From: JBOGJG01 sp050747825
GTDB taxonomy: Bacteria; Acidobacteriota; UBA6911; RPQK01; JBOGJG01
DNA: 32,610 nt
Direction: 5' to 3'
Assembly: GCA_050747825.1 (NCBI GenBank)
Contig: JBOGJG010000433.1
Span: forward strand, 1-32,610
The position numbers were made by a program, and so were the translations under genes. The number at the start of each line of letters is the position of its first letter. Within the stretch, counting starts at the first letter, position 1. Shown here one piece after another: positions 1-6,661 of this stretch. The notes beneath the pieces are model-generated. The model was not told the DNA's origin, made no database searches, and saw only the letters and a program-made list of their open reading frames with translations.

Positions 1-16
1 CAGCAGTCAGCACCTG

Positions 17-364
17 CTATTTGAACCGACTCAAAAGCTTTGGCAGGTCGCGGGAGAGCTTGGATTTAGGCAATACTTCATTGGCGCCGGCCTGAATTGC
101 GCGCTGCATCAACTCATCCTGAACGTGTGAGGCATAGACGACGACGGGCAGGTCAGGGCTTTGCTCTTTGATCTGAGATATCAGGGCGCTGGGGCTGATC
201 CCTTCCGCATTGAGATCGATCAGCACCATCGATGGAAAGTTGTTCAGCTCGGGCAGAAACTTATACAACGAGGTGACGATTTTCAGGTCCGCTCCCACCT
301 GGTGAGCTGTCTCGCCTACCTTGGCCTGGAAGAAGAGATCGGTTATATAAGCTAGAATAGCCAT
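17..364 (-). CDS. Receiver-like (degenerate response-regulator) single-domain protein
   Basis: A 115-residue protein with the size and layout of a stand-alone CheY-type receiver domain. The presumed phospho-acceptor is Asp50 in VLIDLN and the conserved Lys is Lys100 in VLPKS; the LPVVVYAS strand precedes the position where CheY has Thr87, which here is Ala78. The N-terminal acidic pair is reduced to Asp9 in YITDL. These losses suggest weak or phosphorylation-independent signalling, which is inference. It starts 51 bp downstream of the Fe-S carrier gene on the same strand, so the two may be co-transcribed. No output domain is present. The partner kinase or target cannot be identified from the window. 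Confidence 0.75.
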   Translation of the reverse strand: MAILAYITDLFFQAKVGETAHQVGADLKIVTSLYKFLPELNNFPSMVLIDLNAEGISPSALISQIKEQSPDLPVVVYASHVQDELMQRAIQAGANEVLPKSKLSRDLPKLLSRFK

Positions 365-393
365 GTTGACCCGTGCTGCGGAAATGCCTCTAT

Positions 394-435
394 TTCACAC
401 GATAAAGGATTGGCTTCACACGATAAAGGATTGGC
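394..435. repeat. Perfect 21-bp tandem duplication at the end of the Fe-S carrier gene
   Basis: Two identical 21-bp units (394-414 and 415-435) beginning TTCACACGATAAAGG. The unit contains the last codons and the stop of the minus-strand Fe-S carrier gene. Its length is a multiple of three, but the stop codon is read first, so the extra copy lies in the 3' untranslated region. Confidence 0.9.
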
Positions 436-742
436 CGCAACTGCAGGACTTGCTGGCATTGGGATTACTGAACGTGAACCCCTGCTGCATGAGCGAGCCC
501 TGCCAGTCCAGGACCATGCCCTTAAGGTAAAGATAGCTCTTCATGTCCACAAAAACTTTCACGCCATGCTCTTCGAACATCTTGTCGCCTGGTTTCCTGT
601 CGGGCTCAAACCGCATGACGTAGCTCAACCCCGAGCACCCGCCTCCTTTGACGCCGAGGCGCAGGCCGCCCTGCTCGGATCCCTGGCGAGTCAGGCCCTC
701 TCTAATTTTGTGGGCCGCCTTTTCCGTTATGTGTATTGCCAT
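416..742 (-). CDS. A-type iron-sulfur carrier protein (IscA/ErpA/SufA family)
   Basis: A 108-residue HesB/IscA-fold protein. The three family cysteines are in place: Cys36 in GGGCSGLSY, and Cys100 and Cys102 in the C-terminal SCSCGQSF motif. Family members bind a [2Fe-2S] or [4Fe-4S] cluster between subunits and deliver it to apo-proteins in the cytoplasm. The length is the family norm. The ATG at 742 has a GGAAG-type ribosome binding site upstream. It is divergent from the nucleotidyltransferase gene and leads into the receiver-like gene. The window contains no isc or suf scaffold genes, so IscA, SufA and ErpA subtypes cannot be separated. The two Fe-S-rich respiratory subunits in the window (ActB clusters) are plausible clients, by inference only. 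Confidence 0.93.
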   Translation of the reverse strand: MAIHITEKAAHKIREGLTRQGSEQGGLRLGVKGGGCSGLSYVMRFEPDRKPGDKMFEEHGVKVFVDMKSYLYLKGMVLDWQGSLMQQGFTFSNPNASKSCSCGQSFIV

Positions 743-816
743 TGCTGCTTTGCTTCCTCTTATTACTGAGATGTCGAGATACTGCGCTCGTTGCGTCTTT
801 CAGTATCATGTTTAAT

Positions 817-822
817 TATACT
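817..822 (+). promoter_or_regulatory. Candidate -10 box for the nucleotidyltransferase gene
   Basis: TATACT lies 20 bp upstream of the ATG at 843, in the roughly 100-bp divergent spacer between the Fe-S carrier and the nucleotidyltransferase. It matches the sigma-70 -10 consensus at five of six positions. No good -35 sits at 16-18 bp, so confidence is low. Confidence 0.35.
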
Positions 823-842
823 CCCGGGAACTGTCAAGGCAC

Positions 843-1421
843 ATGGATATCGCTTCAATCATTCTGGCTGCGGGGAGTTCCAGCCGCATGGGCTCGTCCA
901 AGGCGCTGCTTGAACTGGAGGGCAAAAGTTTCCTGAGGTGGATTATCGACATCCATAGAAAGCTTTTCCTGCCTGTATACGTGGTATTGGGAAACGATCA
1001 CAAACAGATTCGTGACTCGATCGATTTCTCAGACGTTAAAACGGTAATCAACACCCGTCCAGAACTTGGCCAGCTCTCCAGCCTGCAGGCGGCGCTCGAA
1101 ACGATTCAAGGCCAGCCGTCAGGCTTAATCGTTCATCCGGTGGATCATCCCTTGGTGAAAAGCGAGACGATCCGAGCTCTGGTGAACGCCCATAGAGAGT
1201 ATCCTGATCACATCCTGATACCCCGGCGCGGAGATCAGAAGGGCCACCCGGTACTTTTTCCAAATGCCTGCCATTCAGAGCTGCGGCAGGCCCCGCTGGA
1301 AGAAGGCGCCCGCTGGGTGGTTCATAAGCACCCGGAAGCGGTCTTTTATGTGGCTGTGGAGGATCACGGCATCCTACTCAATATCGATACGCCGGAGGAT
1401 CTTCGGAAGGCAGCGGAATAA
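843..1421 (+). CDS. MobA/MocA-like nucleotidyltransferase (NTP_transf_3 type)
   Basis: A 192-residue protein opening with the nucleotide-binding signature LAAGSSSRMGSSK (residues 9-21), followed by a conserved Lys and the metal-site segment HPVDHPLV (around residue 98), then GHPVLF. This arrangement is that of molybdenum-cofactor guanylyl- or cytidylyltransferases and related enzymes that join an NTP to a cofactor or sugar phosphate. In the MocA/CTP-type branch the central motif is also xPxDxP, so a role in molybdopterin cytosine dinucleotide formation is possible. No molybdoenzyme or xdh gene is adjacent: ActB resembles molybdoenzymes, but its family lacks the cofactor. The substrate is therefore left open. 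The gene stands alone between a divergent neighbour and a terminator-like hairpin. Confidence 0.85.
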   Translation: MDIASIILAAGSSSRMGSSKALLELEGKSFLRWIIDIHRKLFLPVYVVLGNDHKQIRDSIDFSDVKTVINTRPELGQLSSLQAALETIQGQPSGLIVHPVDHPLVKSETIRALVNAHREYPDHILIPRRGDQKGHPVLFPNACHSELRQAPLEEGARWVVHKHPEAVFYVAVEDHGILLNIDTPEDLRKAAE

Positions 1422-1507
1422 AAAATACAGGGACAGGGACGTTCTACTCGTTTATCCGGTTTTCTGCATGGCCCCTTCGGGGGGCACCTGGAAAGGATGA
1501 GAATAAT

Positions 1508-1551
1508 AATCAGAGCAAGACCTGCAACTGCGGGCCGCTCTGATTTATTTT
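1508..1551 (+). terminator. Terminator-like hairpin after the nucleotidyltransferase
   Basis: AATCAGAGC (1508-1516) pairs perfectly with GCTCTGATT (1537-1545), with a 20-nt GC-rich loop and a following T-rich run (TATTTTC). It lies 86 bp past the stop codon. The loop is long for a classical intrinsic terminator. Confidence 0.5.
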
Positions 1552-1587
1552 CGAGGGAGTTGAACGGCGCTCTATTTTGCCGGCGAG

Positions 1588-1650
1588 GTGAAGAGTGAAT
1601 GGTGAATAGTGAAAGGTGAATGGTGAATGGTGAATAGTGAATGGTGAATT
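1588..1650. repeat. Heptamer tandem array, 9 units of GTGAAWR
   Basis: Nine head-to-tail 7-bp units (consensus GTGAATG/GTGAATA) occupy exactly 63 bp with no spacing slip. The same heptamer family recurs at 17799-17833, 17886-17972 (reverse) and 18674-18722. It sits between the nucleotidyltransferase terminator and the IS remnant, in non-coding DNA. Confidence 0.93.
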
Positions 1651-1700
1651 ATAGTGCCCCTCAAGAAGTGAGACACCTGATAGGGTAAAAACAAGAACCG

Positions 1701-2009
1701 ATGACGGAGGTGACCTTCCCCAAGATGTCGAAGTTTACCAAGGAGCAGAAGCTGGAGACTACCTTAGAACTGATGTCGGGGAAGCTGCTCCAGGCCCAGG
1801 TCTGCCGGAAACACGGGATTAGTTCCACCTATGCCTATAAGCTCAAAGATCGGGCTCTGGAAGTGCTTCGCCAGGGGATCGATCACCCGGTGGAACGGCC
1901 CAATGGGCGGGAACTAGAGCTCAAGCGGCGGGTGGAGGAACTGGAGCAACTGGCCGGCGATCAGGCCTGGACGATTCGGGCTTTCAAAAAAACGAAAGGC
2001 GGGAGCTAG
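1701..2009 (+). CDS. Transposase OrfA-like protein, IS remnant (orfB missing)
   Basis: A 102-residue protein of the IS3-type OrfA kind. It has an N-terminal helix-turn-helix (SKFTKEQKLETTLELMSGK, then VCRKHGISSTYAYKLKDR, about residues 9-52), then a charged, leucine-containing coiled-coil tail (ELELKRRVEELEQLAG). OrfA proteins bind the element's terminal repeats and normally fuse by frameshift to an OrfB carrying the DDE catalytic core. No OrfB follows: the reading frame ends at a TAG inside CTAG, and a MITE begins immediately. The element is therefore probably an immobile remnant. An AGTGAGACACC-like stretch upstream near 1670 may be part of the old left end, but the opposite end is not visible. 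Confidence 0.7.
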   Translation: MTEVTFPKMSKFTKEQKLETTLELMSGKLLQAQVCRKHGISSTYAYKLKDRALEVLRQGIDHPVERPNGRELELKRRVEELEQLAGDQAWTIRAFKKTKGGS

Positions 2010-2285
2010 GGCTTCGTAACATAAATAAGTGCGCTATCGCTGGAGGCGATTTGACCCGTATTCAAGGCGCGAGGAAGGCGCCTATCGGGAATAGGCAACT
2101 GACGAGCAACGCTGAAGACGGGTCAAGCGCCCCAGCCCTTCGGGTCGCGGCGGCACTGGCCTGCTGGCTTTGTTGCTCCTCGGTCCCATATTCCCGATAT
2201 GCTCCCTCGTCGCGCCTCGCCATCGGACCGCACCCATAGGGTACCCGGCTCGCGACGATAGCACACTTATTTATGTTACGAAGCA
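2010..2285. mobile_element. MITE, 276 bp, with 29-bp terminal inverted repeats and CTAG target duplication
   Basis: The left end (2011-2039, GCTTCGTAACATAAATAAGT...) and right end (2256-2284) are inverted copies with one mismatch. CTAG flanks both sides (2006-2009 and 2286-2289), the signature of a 4-bp target duplication. The interior has further inverted segments, for example TTGACCCGT at 2051 against ACGGGTCAA at 2118, and TATCGGGAAT near 2084 against an inverted copy near 2190. It therefore could fold extensively. The ORFs inside follow this symmetry and look spurious. A CTAG/YTAR 4-bp duplication is typical of IS5-group transposases, which could mobilise it in trans (inference). It lies 32 bp upstream of the fabZ start codon. 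Confidence 0.85.
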
Positions 2286-2317
2286 CTAGTTGTTTTGAGC
2301 GAGATCGGTCAAAGACC

Positions 2318-2773
2318 ATGATTGATATTCAGGAAATACTGGAGCTCCTCCCGCACCGATACCCCTTTCTGCTGGTGGACCGCATTGTGGAGTACGATCC
2401 CAATCAAAGGATTGTTGGCATTAAGAACGTCAGTATCAACGAGCCCTTCTTTCAGGGGCACTTCCCCGGCGCTCCCATTATGCCCGGTGTGCTGATCGTG
2501 GAGGCCATGGCCCAGGTGGGTGGAGTTCTGGTTTTCAAAGCTCTGCCTGAGCGCGAAGATAAGCTGGTTTTTTTTATGGGTATCGACAATGCCAGGTTCC
2601 GCAAGCCAGTCCGGCCCGGAGACCAGCTTCGCATTGAGATGGTGGTCACGCGCATCAAGACCCGGGTCGGAAAACTAAAGGGCAGAGCATATGTTGATGG
2701 CCAGCTTGTCGCCGAGGCTGAAGTCATGTTTTCGCTGGTCGATCGCAGTGGGGGCGGTGGGGTCAGATCTTGA
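2318..2773 (+). CDS. fabZ: 3-hydroxyacyl-ACP dehydratase FabZ
   Basis: A 151-residue hot-dog-fold enzyme that dehydrates (3R)-hydroxyacyl-ACP in fatty-acid elongation. By drawing on the same 3-hydroxyacyl-ACP pool, it competes with LpxA. The catalytic pair is His48 in GHFPGAPIMPGVL and Glu62 in IVEAMAQ, and the LPHRYPFLLVDR entry motif is intact. The start is the ATG at 2318, which gives the family's usual N-terminus; an upstream in-frame start at 2273 would translate the end of the MITE. The MITE has separated the gene from whatever promoter stood upstream. The last codons (VRS, stop) are encoded by the left arm of a REP-like hairpin, so the C-terminus is not the original one. Confidence 0.96.
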   Translation: MIDIQEILELLPHRYPFLLVDRIVEYDPNQRIVGIKNVSINEPFFQGHFPGAPIMPGVLIVEAMAQVGGVLVFKALPEREDKLVFFMGIDNARFRKPVRPGDQLRIEMVVTRIKTRVGKLKGRAYVDGQLVAEAEVMFSLVDRSGGGGVRS

Positions 2774-2807
2774 GTTTTTCAAAAATGAAAAACTCAAGAT
2801 CTGACCC
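2760..2807. repeat. REP-like perfect hairpin at the fabZ/lpxA junction
   Basis: The 21-nt arm 2760-2780 (starting GGGTCAGATCTTGAG) is perfectly complementary to 2787-2807, with a 6-nt loop (AAAAAT). The hairpin spans the fabZ stop codon and the possible lpxA start codons, and both arms are translated in part. Its form (TCAGATCTTGA ending in a GACCC foot) resembles REP palindromes spread by RAYT-type transposases in other genomes. That family assignment is from memory, not from a search. Confidence 0.85.
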
Positions 2808-3582
2808 TATCCATCCCACAGCCATCGTGTCACCGCAGGCTGAAATTGCCGCGGGGGTCACTATTGGCCCCTATTCCATTGTCGAGAAAGATGTCGTCAT
2901 CGGCTCCGGTACTGTGGTGGGACCCCACACCGTGATAAAGGGGCCAACGGTCATCGGCAGCCGTAACCGCTTCATCGGCCAGGCCTCCGTAGGCACCGAT
3001 CCCCAGGACCTCAAATATAAGGGAGAAGAAAGCTTTCTGTCGATCGGCGACGACAACGTCATCCGTGAGTTTGTGACGCTCAATCGTGGCACTTCCGGCG
3101 GTGGTGGAAAAACGAGCGTCGGCAATGGCAATCTCCTCATGGCCGGCGTTCATATTGCCCACGATTGTCACGTCGGGAGCCGAACCATTCTGGCGAATGC
3201 TGCGACACTGGCCGGTCATGTCGAAATTGGGAATGACTCAACAGTGGGAGCTTTTACCGGAGTGCATCAGTTCTGTCGAGTGGGCGTGCACGCTTTTATT
3301 GGCGGGTATTCCGTACTGACTCGCGACGCACTTCCCTTCGTAAAGACTGTAGGTGATCGCAACGAGGCCAAAATATATGGAATCAATGCCCTTGGTCTTG
3401 AACGAAAAGGTCTGTCGGCCGAGAGCATTGAAGACCTCAGGAAGGCTTACCGCCGGCTCTTCCAGAAGGGTCTCAAAATCAGAGAAGCCCTCCAGGGCGT
3501 CCGGGAAATGGGACTGCGTTCTCCGGAGGTGGAAGAACTGCTTCGCTTTATCGAGACTTCTGAACGCGGCTTTGTGAGGTAG
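2785..3582 (+). CDS. lpxA: UDP-N-acetylglucosamine acyltransferase LpxA
   Basis: First enzyme of lipid A synthesis: it transfers a 3-hydroxyacyl chain from ACP to UDP-GlcNAc in the cytoplasm. The protein has the left-handed beta-helix hexapeptide pattern (IHPTAIVSPQAEIAAGVTIG onward), the catalytic HIAHDC motif (His126, equal to E. coli His125), HQFCRVG, and a helical C-terminus. From ATG 2785 it has 265 residues, close to the usual 262. An alternative TTG at 2770 overlaps the fabZ stop and would add five residues. Both starts lie in the REP-like hairpin, so the first residues derive from it and the start is uncertain. fabZ-lpxA-lpxI is a classic lipid A gene order. Confidence 0.95.
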   Translation: MKNSRSDPIHPTAIVSPQAEIAAGVTIGPYSIVEKDVVIGSGTVVGPHTVIKGPTVIGSRNRFIGQASVGTDPQDLKYKGEESFLSIGDDNVIREFVTLNRGTSGGGGKTSVGNGNLLMAGVHIAHDCHVGSRTILANAATLAGHVEIGNDSTVGAFTGVHQFCRVGVHAFIGGYSVLTRDALPFVKTVGDRNEAKIYGINALGLERKGLSAESIEDLRKAYRRLFQKGLKIREALQGVREMGLRSPEVEELLRFIETSERGFVR

Positions 3583-3593
3583 TTTCTAAGCCC

Positions 3594-4463
3594 ATGCAAA
3601 TCCAACGACTCGGCCTCATCGCAGGCAATGGACGCTTTCCCTTCCTGGTGCTCGAAGAAGCTCTGAAGAAGGGAATACCCGTGACGGTTGCGGCGATCAG
3701 GGAGGAGACCTCTCCTGAAATCGAGAGCTATGCTTCTGAGACAGGCGCTGGAGGCGGTCCCACCGTGTCCGTGAACTGGCTGGGCGTGGGCCAGCTCGGA
3801 AAATTGATTCGAGTCTTCAAGGAAGACGGAGTCAGCCAGGCAGTCATGGCCGGCCAGGTGAAGCACGTGCGCATCTTTTCTCCCAAGGGAAGCACGGCTG
3901 CAAGCATGCTCAGGAGCTTTCCCGATTTGCGGATGGTGCGCCTTCTAATATCTCTGCCGCAGAAAAATACCCAGTCCCTCATTGGTGGGATTGCCGGAGT
4001 GCTGAAGCAGGAAGGAATCGAGCTGCTGGATTCCAGTCTGCTCATTAGTGACCTTCTAGCTCAAAACGGTGTTTTGACGCGGCGCCCACCCGACCGCGAG
4101 GAGGAAAAGGATATCCAATATGGAAGAGAGCTGGCCCGCGAGATTGCCCGTCTCGATCTGGGTCAGACGATCGTGATAAAAGACCAGGCAGTGGTGGCGA
4201 TCGAGGCAATGGAAGGAACGGACGCAACCATTCGACGTGCATCTGAACTGGTGGCCGGACAGAAGTTAACGGTAGTGAAGGTGAGCAGTCTGAATCTGGA
4301 TATGCGTTTTGATGTGCCGGTCATAGGACTCGAGACGCTGGGTGTCCTGGAGGAATGCAACGTCTCGGCCATCGCTATTGATGCAAAGAAAACGCTGATT
4401 CTCGACCGCAATGAGGTTATCCGGGAGGCGGATCGCCTGGGCATCTCGATTGTGAGCGGCTGA
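3594..4463 (+). CDS. lpxI: UDP-2,3-diacylglucosamine diphosphatase LpxI
   Basis: A 289-residue DUF1009/LpxI protein that hydrolyses UDP-2,3-diacylglucosamine to lipid X and UMP, replacing LpxH in many non-enteric bacteria. Visible signatures are the N-terminal GLIAGNGRFPFLVL, the domain connector region MAGQVKHVRIFSP, and the C-terminal catalytic segment AIEAMEGTDATIRR containing the family's key Asp, followed by DMRFDVPVIGLETL. A Gly-rich insertion (ETGAGGGPTVS, around residue 50) is slightly unusual. The gene starts 11 bp after lpxA, and its stop overlaps the next start by one base (TGATG), implying coupled translation. Confidence 0.95.
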   Translation: MQIQRLGLIAGNGRFPFLVLEEALKKGIPVTVAAIREETSPEIESYASETGAGGGPTVSVNWLGVGQLGKLIRVFKEDGVSQAVMAGQVKHVRIFSPKGSTAASMLRSFPDLRMVRLLISLPQKNTQSLIGGIAGVLKQEGIELLDSSLLISDLLAQNGVLTRRPPDREEEKDIQYGRELAREIARLDLGQTIVIKDQAVVAIEAMEGTDATIRRASELVAGQKLTVVKVSSLNLDMRFDVPVIGLETLGVLEECNVSAIAIDAKKTLILDRNEVIREADRLGISIVSG

Positions 4464-5407
4464 TGTTGTTCAATCCCGTCAAAGTTGGCGTCGTCGGCGT
4501 CGGAGCCTTGGGTGAGCACCACGCGCGCATTTACGCTGGGCTGGAGGAAACCGAGCTTGTCGCTCTGGTCGATATTCAGGCGGAGCGCGCGCACACTCTG
4601 GCTTCCCGTTACGGCTCGGCAGCTTACACGGACTACGAACAGATCTTCGACCTTGTGGAGGCGGTTAGCTTGGCCGTGCCCACCAACGAACATGCCCGTA
4701 TCGGGCGCCATTTTCTGGAGCGAGGCATTCACGTTCTGGTTGAAAAACCGATCGCCCATGACCTGGAAGGGGCAGATGAGTTAATCGCTGCGCAGCAGGC
4801 GGGAGGCGTTCTGCACGTCGGCCATTCCGAACGGTTCAATCCGGCTTTTCAAGCAGTCAGACCGCATGTGAAGACGCCGCAGTTCTTTGAAGCCCATCGC
4901 TTGGGTATATTTGTCCCCAGGAGCCTGGACGTGGATGTGGTGCTGGACCTGATGATCCACGACCTCGATCTCATACTCTTGATGGTAAAGAGCCGTATCT
5001 GCGAGGTTCGCGCAGTGGGAATTCCCGTTTTGACGCCCCGCATTGACATCGCCAATGCCCGGATCGAGTTTGAGGATGGCTGCGTGGCCAATTTGACCGC
5101 TAGTCGAGTCTCCAGGGAAAAAATTCGAAAACTGCGATTTTTTCAACCTCATGACTATCTGTCGATTGATTTTCATCAGCAGGAGGTTGAGATGTTCAGC
5201 CTCGCCGAAGACGGCCATGAAAGGAGAATCATGCAGCGCGAGCTTGAAATTCGCCATGATGAGCCCCTGAGACAGGAAATCCTTTCCTTCATTGGTGCCA
5301 TCCGCGGCCAGGATATTGGCCAGGATTTGCCGGCCGGCTGCTCCGGTGATGAAGGCAAGCGGGCGCTTGAGTTGGCCTTGCGTATTCTCGGTGAGATGAG
5401 TCGATGA
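4463..5407 (+). CDS. Gfo/Idh/MocA-family oxidoreductase, lipid A cluster
   Basis: A 314-residue NAD(P)-dependent sugar oxidoreductase. The Rossmann motif is VGVVGVGALGEHHARIY (residues 8-24), the family EKP motif is in VLVEKPIAHD (around residue 95), and HDLDLIL sits in the catalytic C-terminal half. Its position directly after lpxA-lpxI recalls GnnA, which oxidises UDP-GlcNAc at C3 so that GnnB can aminate it for an amide-linked lipid A. No GnnB-like aminotransferase is in the window, so this is only a hypothesis; the same neighbourhood is seen with oxidoreductases of unknown substrate. The start overlaps the lpxI stop by one base, and its own stop overlaps the SpoIID-like start (ATGA). Confidence 0.85.
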   Translation: MLFNPVKVGVVGVGALGEHHARIYAGLEETELVALVDIQAERAHTLASRYGSAAYTDYEQIFDLVEAVSLAVPTNEHARIGRHFLERGIHVLVEKPIAHDLEGADELIAAQQAGGVLHVGHSERFNPAFQAVRPHVKTPQFFEAHRLGIFVPRSLDVDVVLDLMIHDLDLILLMVKSRICEVRAVGIPVLTPRIDIANARIEFEDGCVANLTASRVSREKIRKLRFFQPHDYLSIDFHQQEVEMFSLAEDGHERRIMQRELEIRHDEPLRQEILSFIGAIRGQDIGQDLPAGCSGDEGKRALELALRILGEMSR

Positions 5408-6636
5408 AACGTTCGGCCATCCTGGCGATTATCATGGTTCTGGTCTCGGCTTGTGGTGGGGGCAAGAGGCAGCCTCCGCTGCCGCCCACCGCCCCCCCGA
5501 CGGTCTCCACCCAATCGGATACGCTTCCCGCGCCGTCCGCCACATCTTCACCGCCAGACAGCAAGTCAACTATTGGGCAGAAGTTTCCTCTGGGAAGTCT
5601 CCCAACCATACGCGTTCTTCTGAGAGAGAACTTCAAGACGGCCCAAATCGAAGGAGCCGGCCTTTCTCCTTTACTGTGGGCGGAATTCAAGCGGGGTAAG
5701 GTCCATCTGCTCACTCCGGAGGAAGAAGGGCTGGTCAAAGCCGGATCCGGCTTTCGATTGGAACCGGCCGGGTCTGCCTTTTTAAAGCTGGATGGTGAAA
5801 GCTATCGCGGCGTCCTGGACATCTTCATAAATCCCCTGGGGACTGCCGTCATAGTCAATGAGCTCAGTCTGGAAGATTACCTGCAGGGCGTAGTTCCCAA
5901 TGAGCTGGGTCCTGCCCGATTTCCTGAGATGGAAGCCTTAAAAGCTCAGGCTGTAGCAGGAAGAACGTATGCAATCCACCACCTGGGTTCTTTCGCCAGC
6001 CGAGGGTTCGACGCCTACACGGATCACCGCTCCCAGGTTTACAAGGGCCTTGCCAGCGAGCATTCCGTGTCGAACCGGGCTGTGGCTGAGACGCGCGGCG
6101 TGGTCATCGTTTATGGGGGAGAACCCATTCTGGCTTTATACTCCTCGACCTGTGGAGGGAAGACACGCAGCTTCTCTCAGGCCTACCAGCGAAGCCCAAT
6201 TTCCTACTTGCAAGGTGGAGTCGAATGTGAAGATAGCAGTAGCCCGTTCCATTCGTGGGAGCGGCAAGTACCGATATCCAAGATCCAGCCAAGCCTGGAC
6301 CGTTTGGGGGGAATTGGAAAGCTGAAGGAAATAAAGGTGCTGGACAAAGATTCAGGCATGATAACCGAAGTTCTGCTCTCAGGTGAGGCAGGGAACAAAG
6401 TTCTCTCTGGCGAGCGGCTCCGCTTCGCTCTCGGCCTGCCCAGCAGCTATATTTTGGAGTTGAAAAACAACCGCCGCGACGGTGCCGTCACTGAGGTGCG
6501 GGCAGTGGGTCGTGGCTGGGGCCATGGCGTGGGCATGTGCCAGATCGGAGCCGTGGAACTGGCCCGCCAGGGACACAGCTATGAAGAAATCCTGAAGCGG
6601 TATTACAAAGATGTCGAGCTCGTAAGGGCCTACTAA
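5404..6636 (+). CDS. SpoIID/LytB-domain lipoprotein (putative peptidoglycan lytic transglycosylase)
   Basis: A 410-residue exported protein with a lipoprotein signal (MKRSAILAIIMVLVSAC, lipidated Cys17) and a Pro/Ser/Thr-rich linker (residues 23-55). The SpoIID domain follows: EDYLQGVVPNELGP, with the presumed catalytic Glu167, then AVAGRTYA, YSSTCGGKTRSF, and the terminal GRGWGHGVGMCQIGA. SpoIID enzymes cleave glycan strands that lack stem peptides. In non-sporulating Gram-negatives, relatives act at the septum or envelope. A lipid anchor would place it in the periplasm on a membrane. Cys residues in TCGG and VECED may form a disulfide. The stop codon TAA is the first part of a 9-bp repeat array that also contains the miaA start. 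Confidence 0.9.
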   Translation: MKRSAILAIIMVLVSACGGGKRQPPLPPTAPPTVSTQSDTLPAPSATSSPPDSKSTIGQKFPLGSLPTIRVLLRENFKTAQIEGAGLSPLLWAEFKRGKVHLLTPEEEGLVKAGSGFRLEPAGSAFLKLDGESYRGVLDIFINPLGTAVIVNELSLEDYLQGVVPNELGPARFPEMEALKAQAVAGRTYAIHHLGSFASRGFDAYTDHRSQVYKGLASEHSVSNRAVAETRGVVIVYGGEPILALYSSTCGGKTRSFSQAYQRSPISYLQGGVECEDSSSPFHSWERQVPISKIQPSLDRLGGIGKLKEIKVLDKDSGMITEVLLSGEAGNKVLSGERLRFALGLPSSYILELKNNRRDGAVTEVRAVGRGWGHGVGMCQIGAVELARQGHSYEEILKRYYKDVELVRAY

Positions 6637-6661
6637 TCCGTGCAATCCGTGAACTCCGTGG
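6635..6661. repeat. Three tandem 9-bp units, ATCCGTG family, at the SpoIID/miaA junction
   Basis: AATCCGTGC, AATCCGTGA and ACTCCGTGG follow head to tail. The array overlaps the SpoIID stop (6634-6636) and provides three in-frame GTG codons (6640, 6649, 6658), all candidate miaA starts. The same 9-mer builds the arms of the hairpin at 9471-9527. Confidence 0.85.

Noticed and set aside
410..769. 119-residue plus-strand ORF over the Fe-S carrier gene
   Set aside because: Antisense shadow of a well-supported IscA-family gene.
1588..1650. Possible CRISPR array at the heptamer repeats
   Set aside because: Units are 7 bp with no spacers and no cas genes are present; the same holds for all other tandem arrays in the window.
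2062..2319. Minus-strand 85-residue ORF within the MITE
   Set aside because: It follows the inverted-repeat structure of the element and runs into the fabZ start; there is no independent coding evidence.
5451..5699. Out-of-frame ORF inside the SpoIID-like gene
   Set aside because: Overlaps the Pro-rich linker of the lipoprotein in another frame; no start context.
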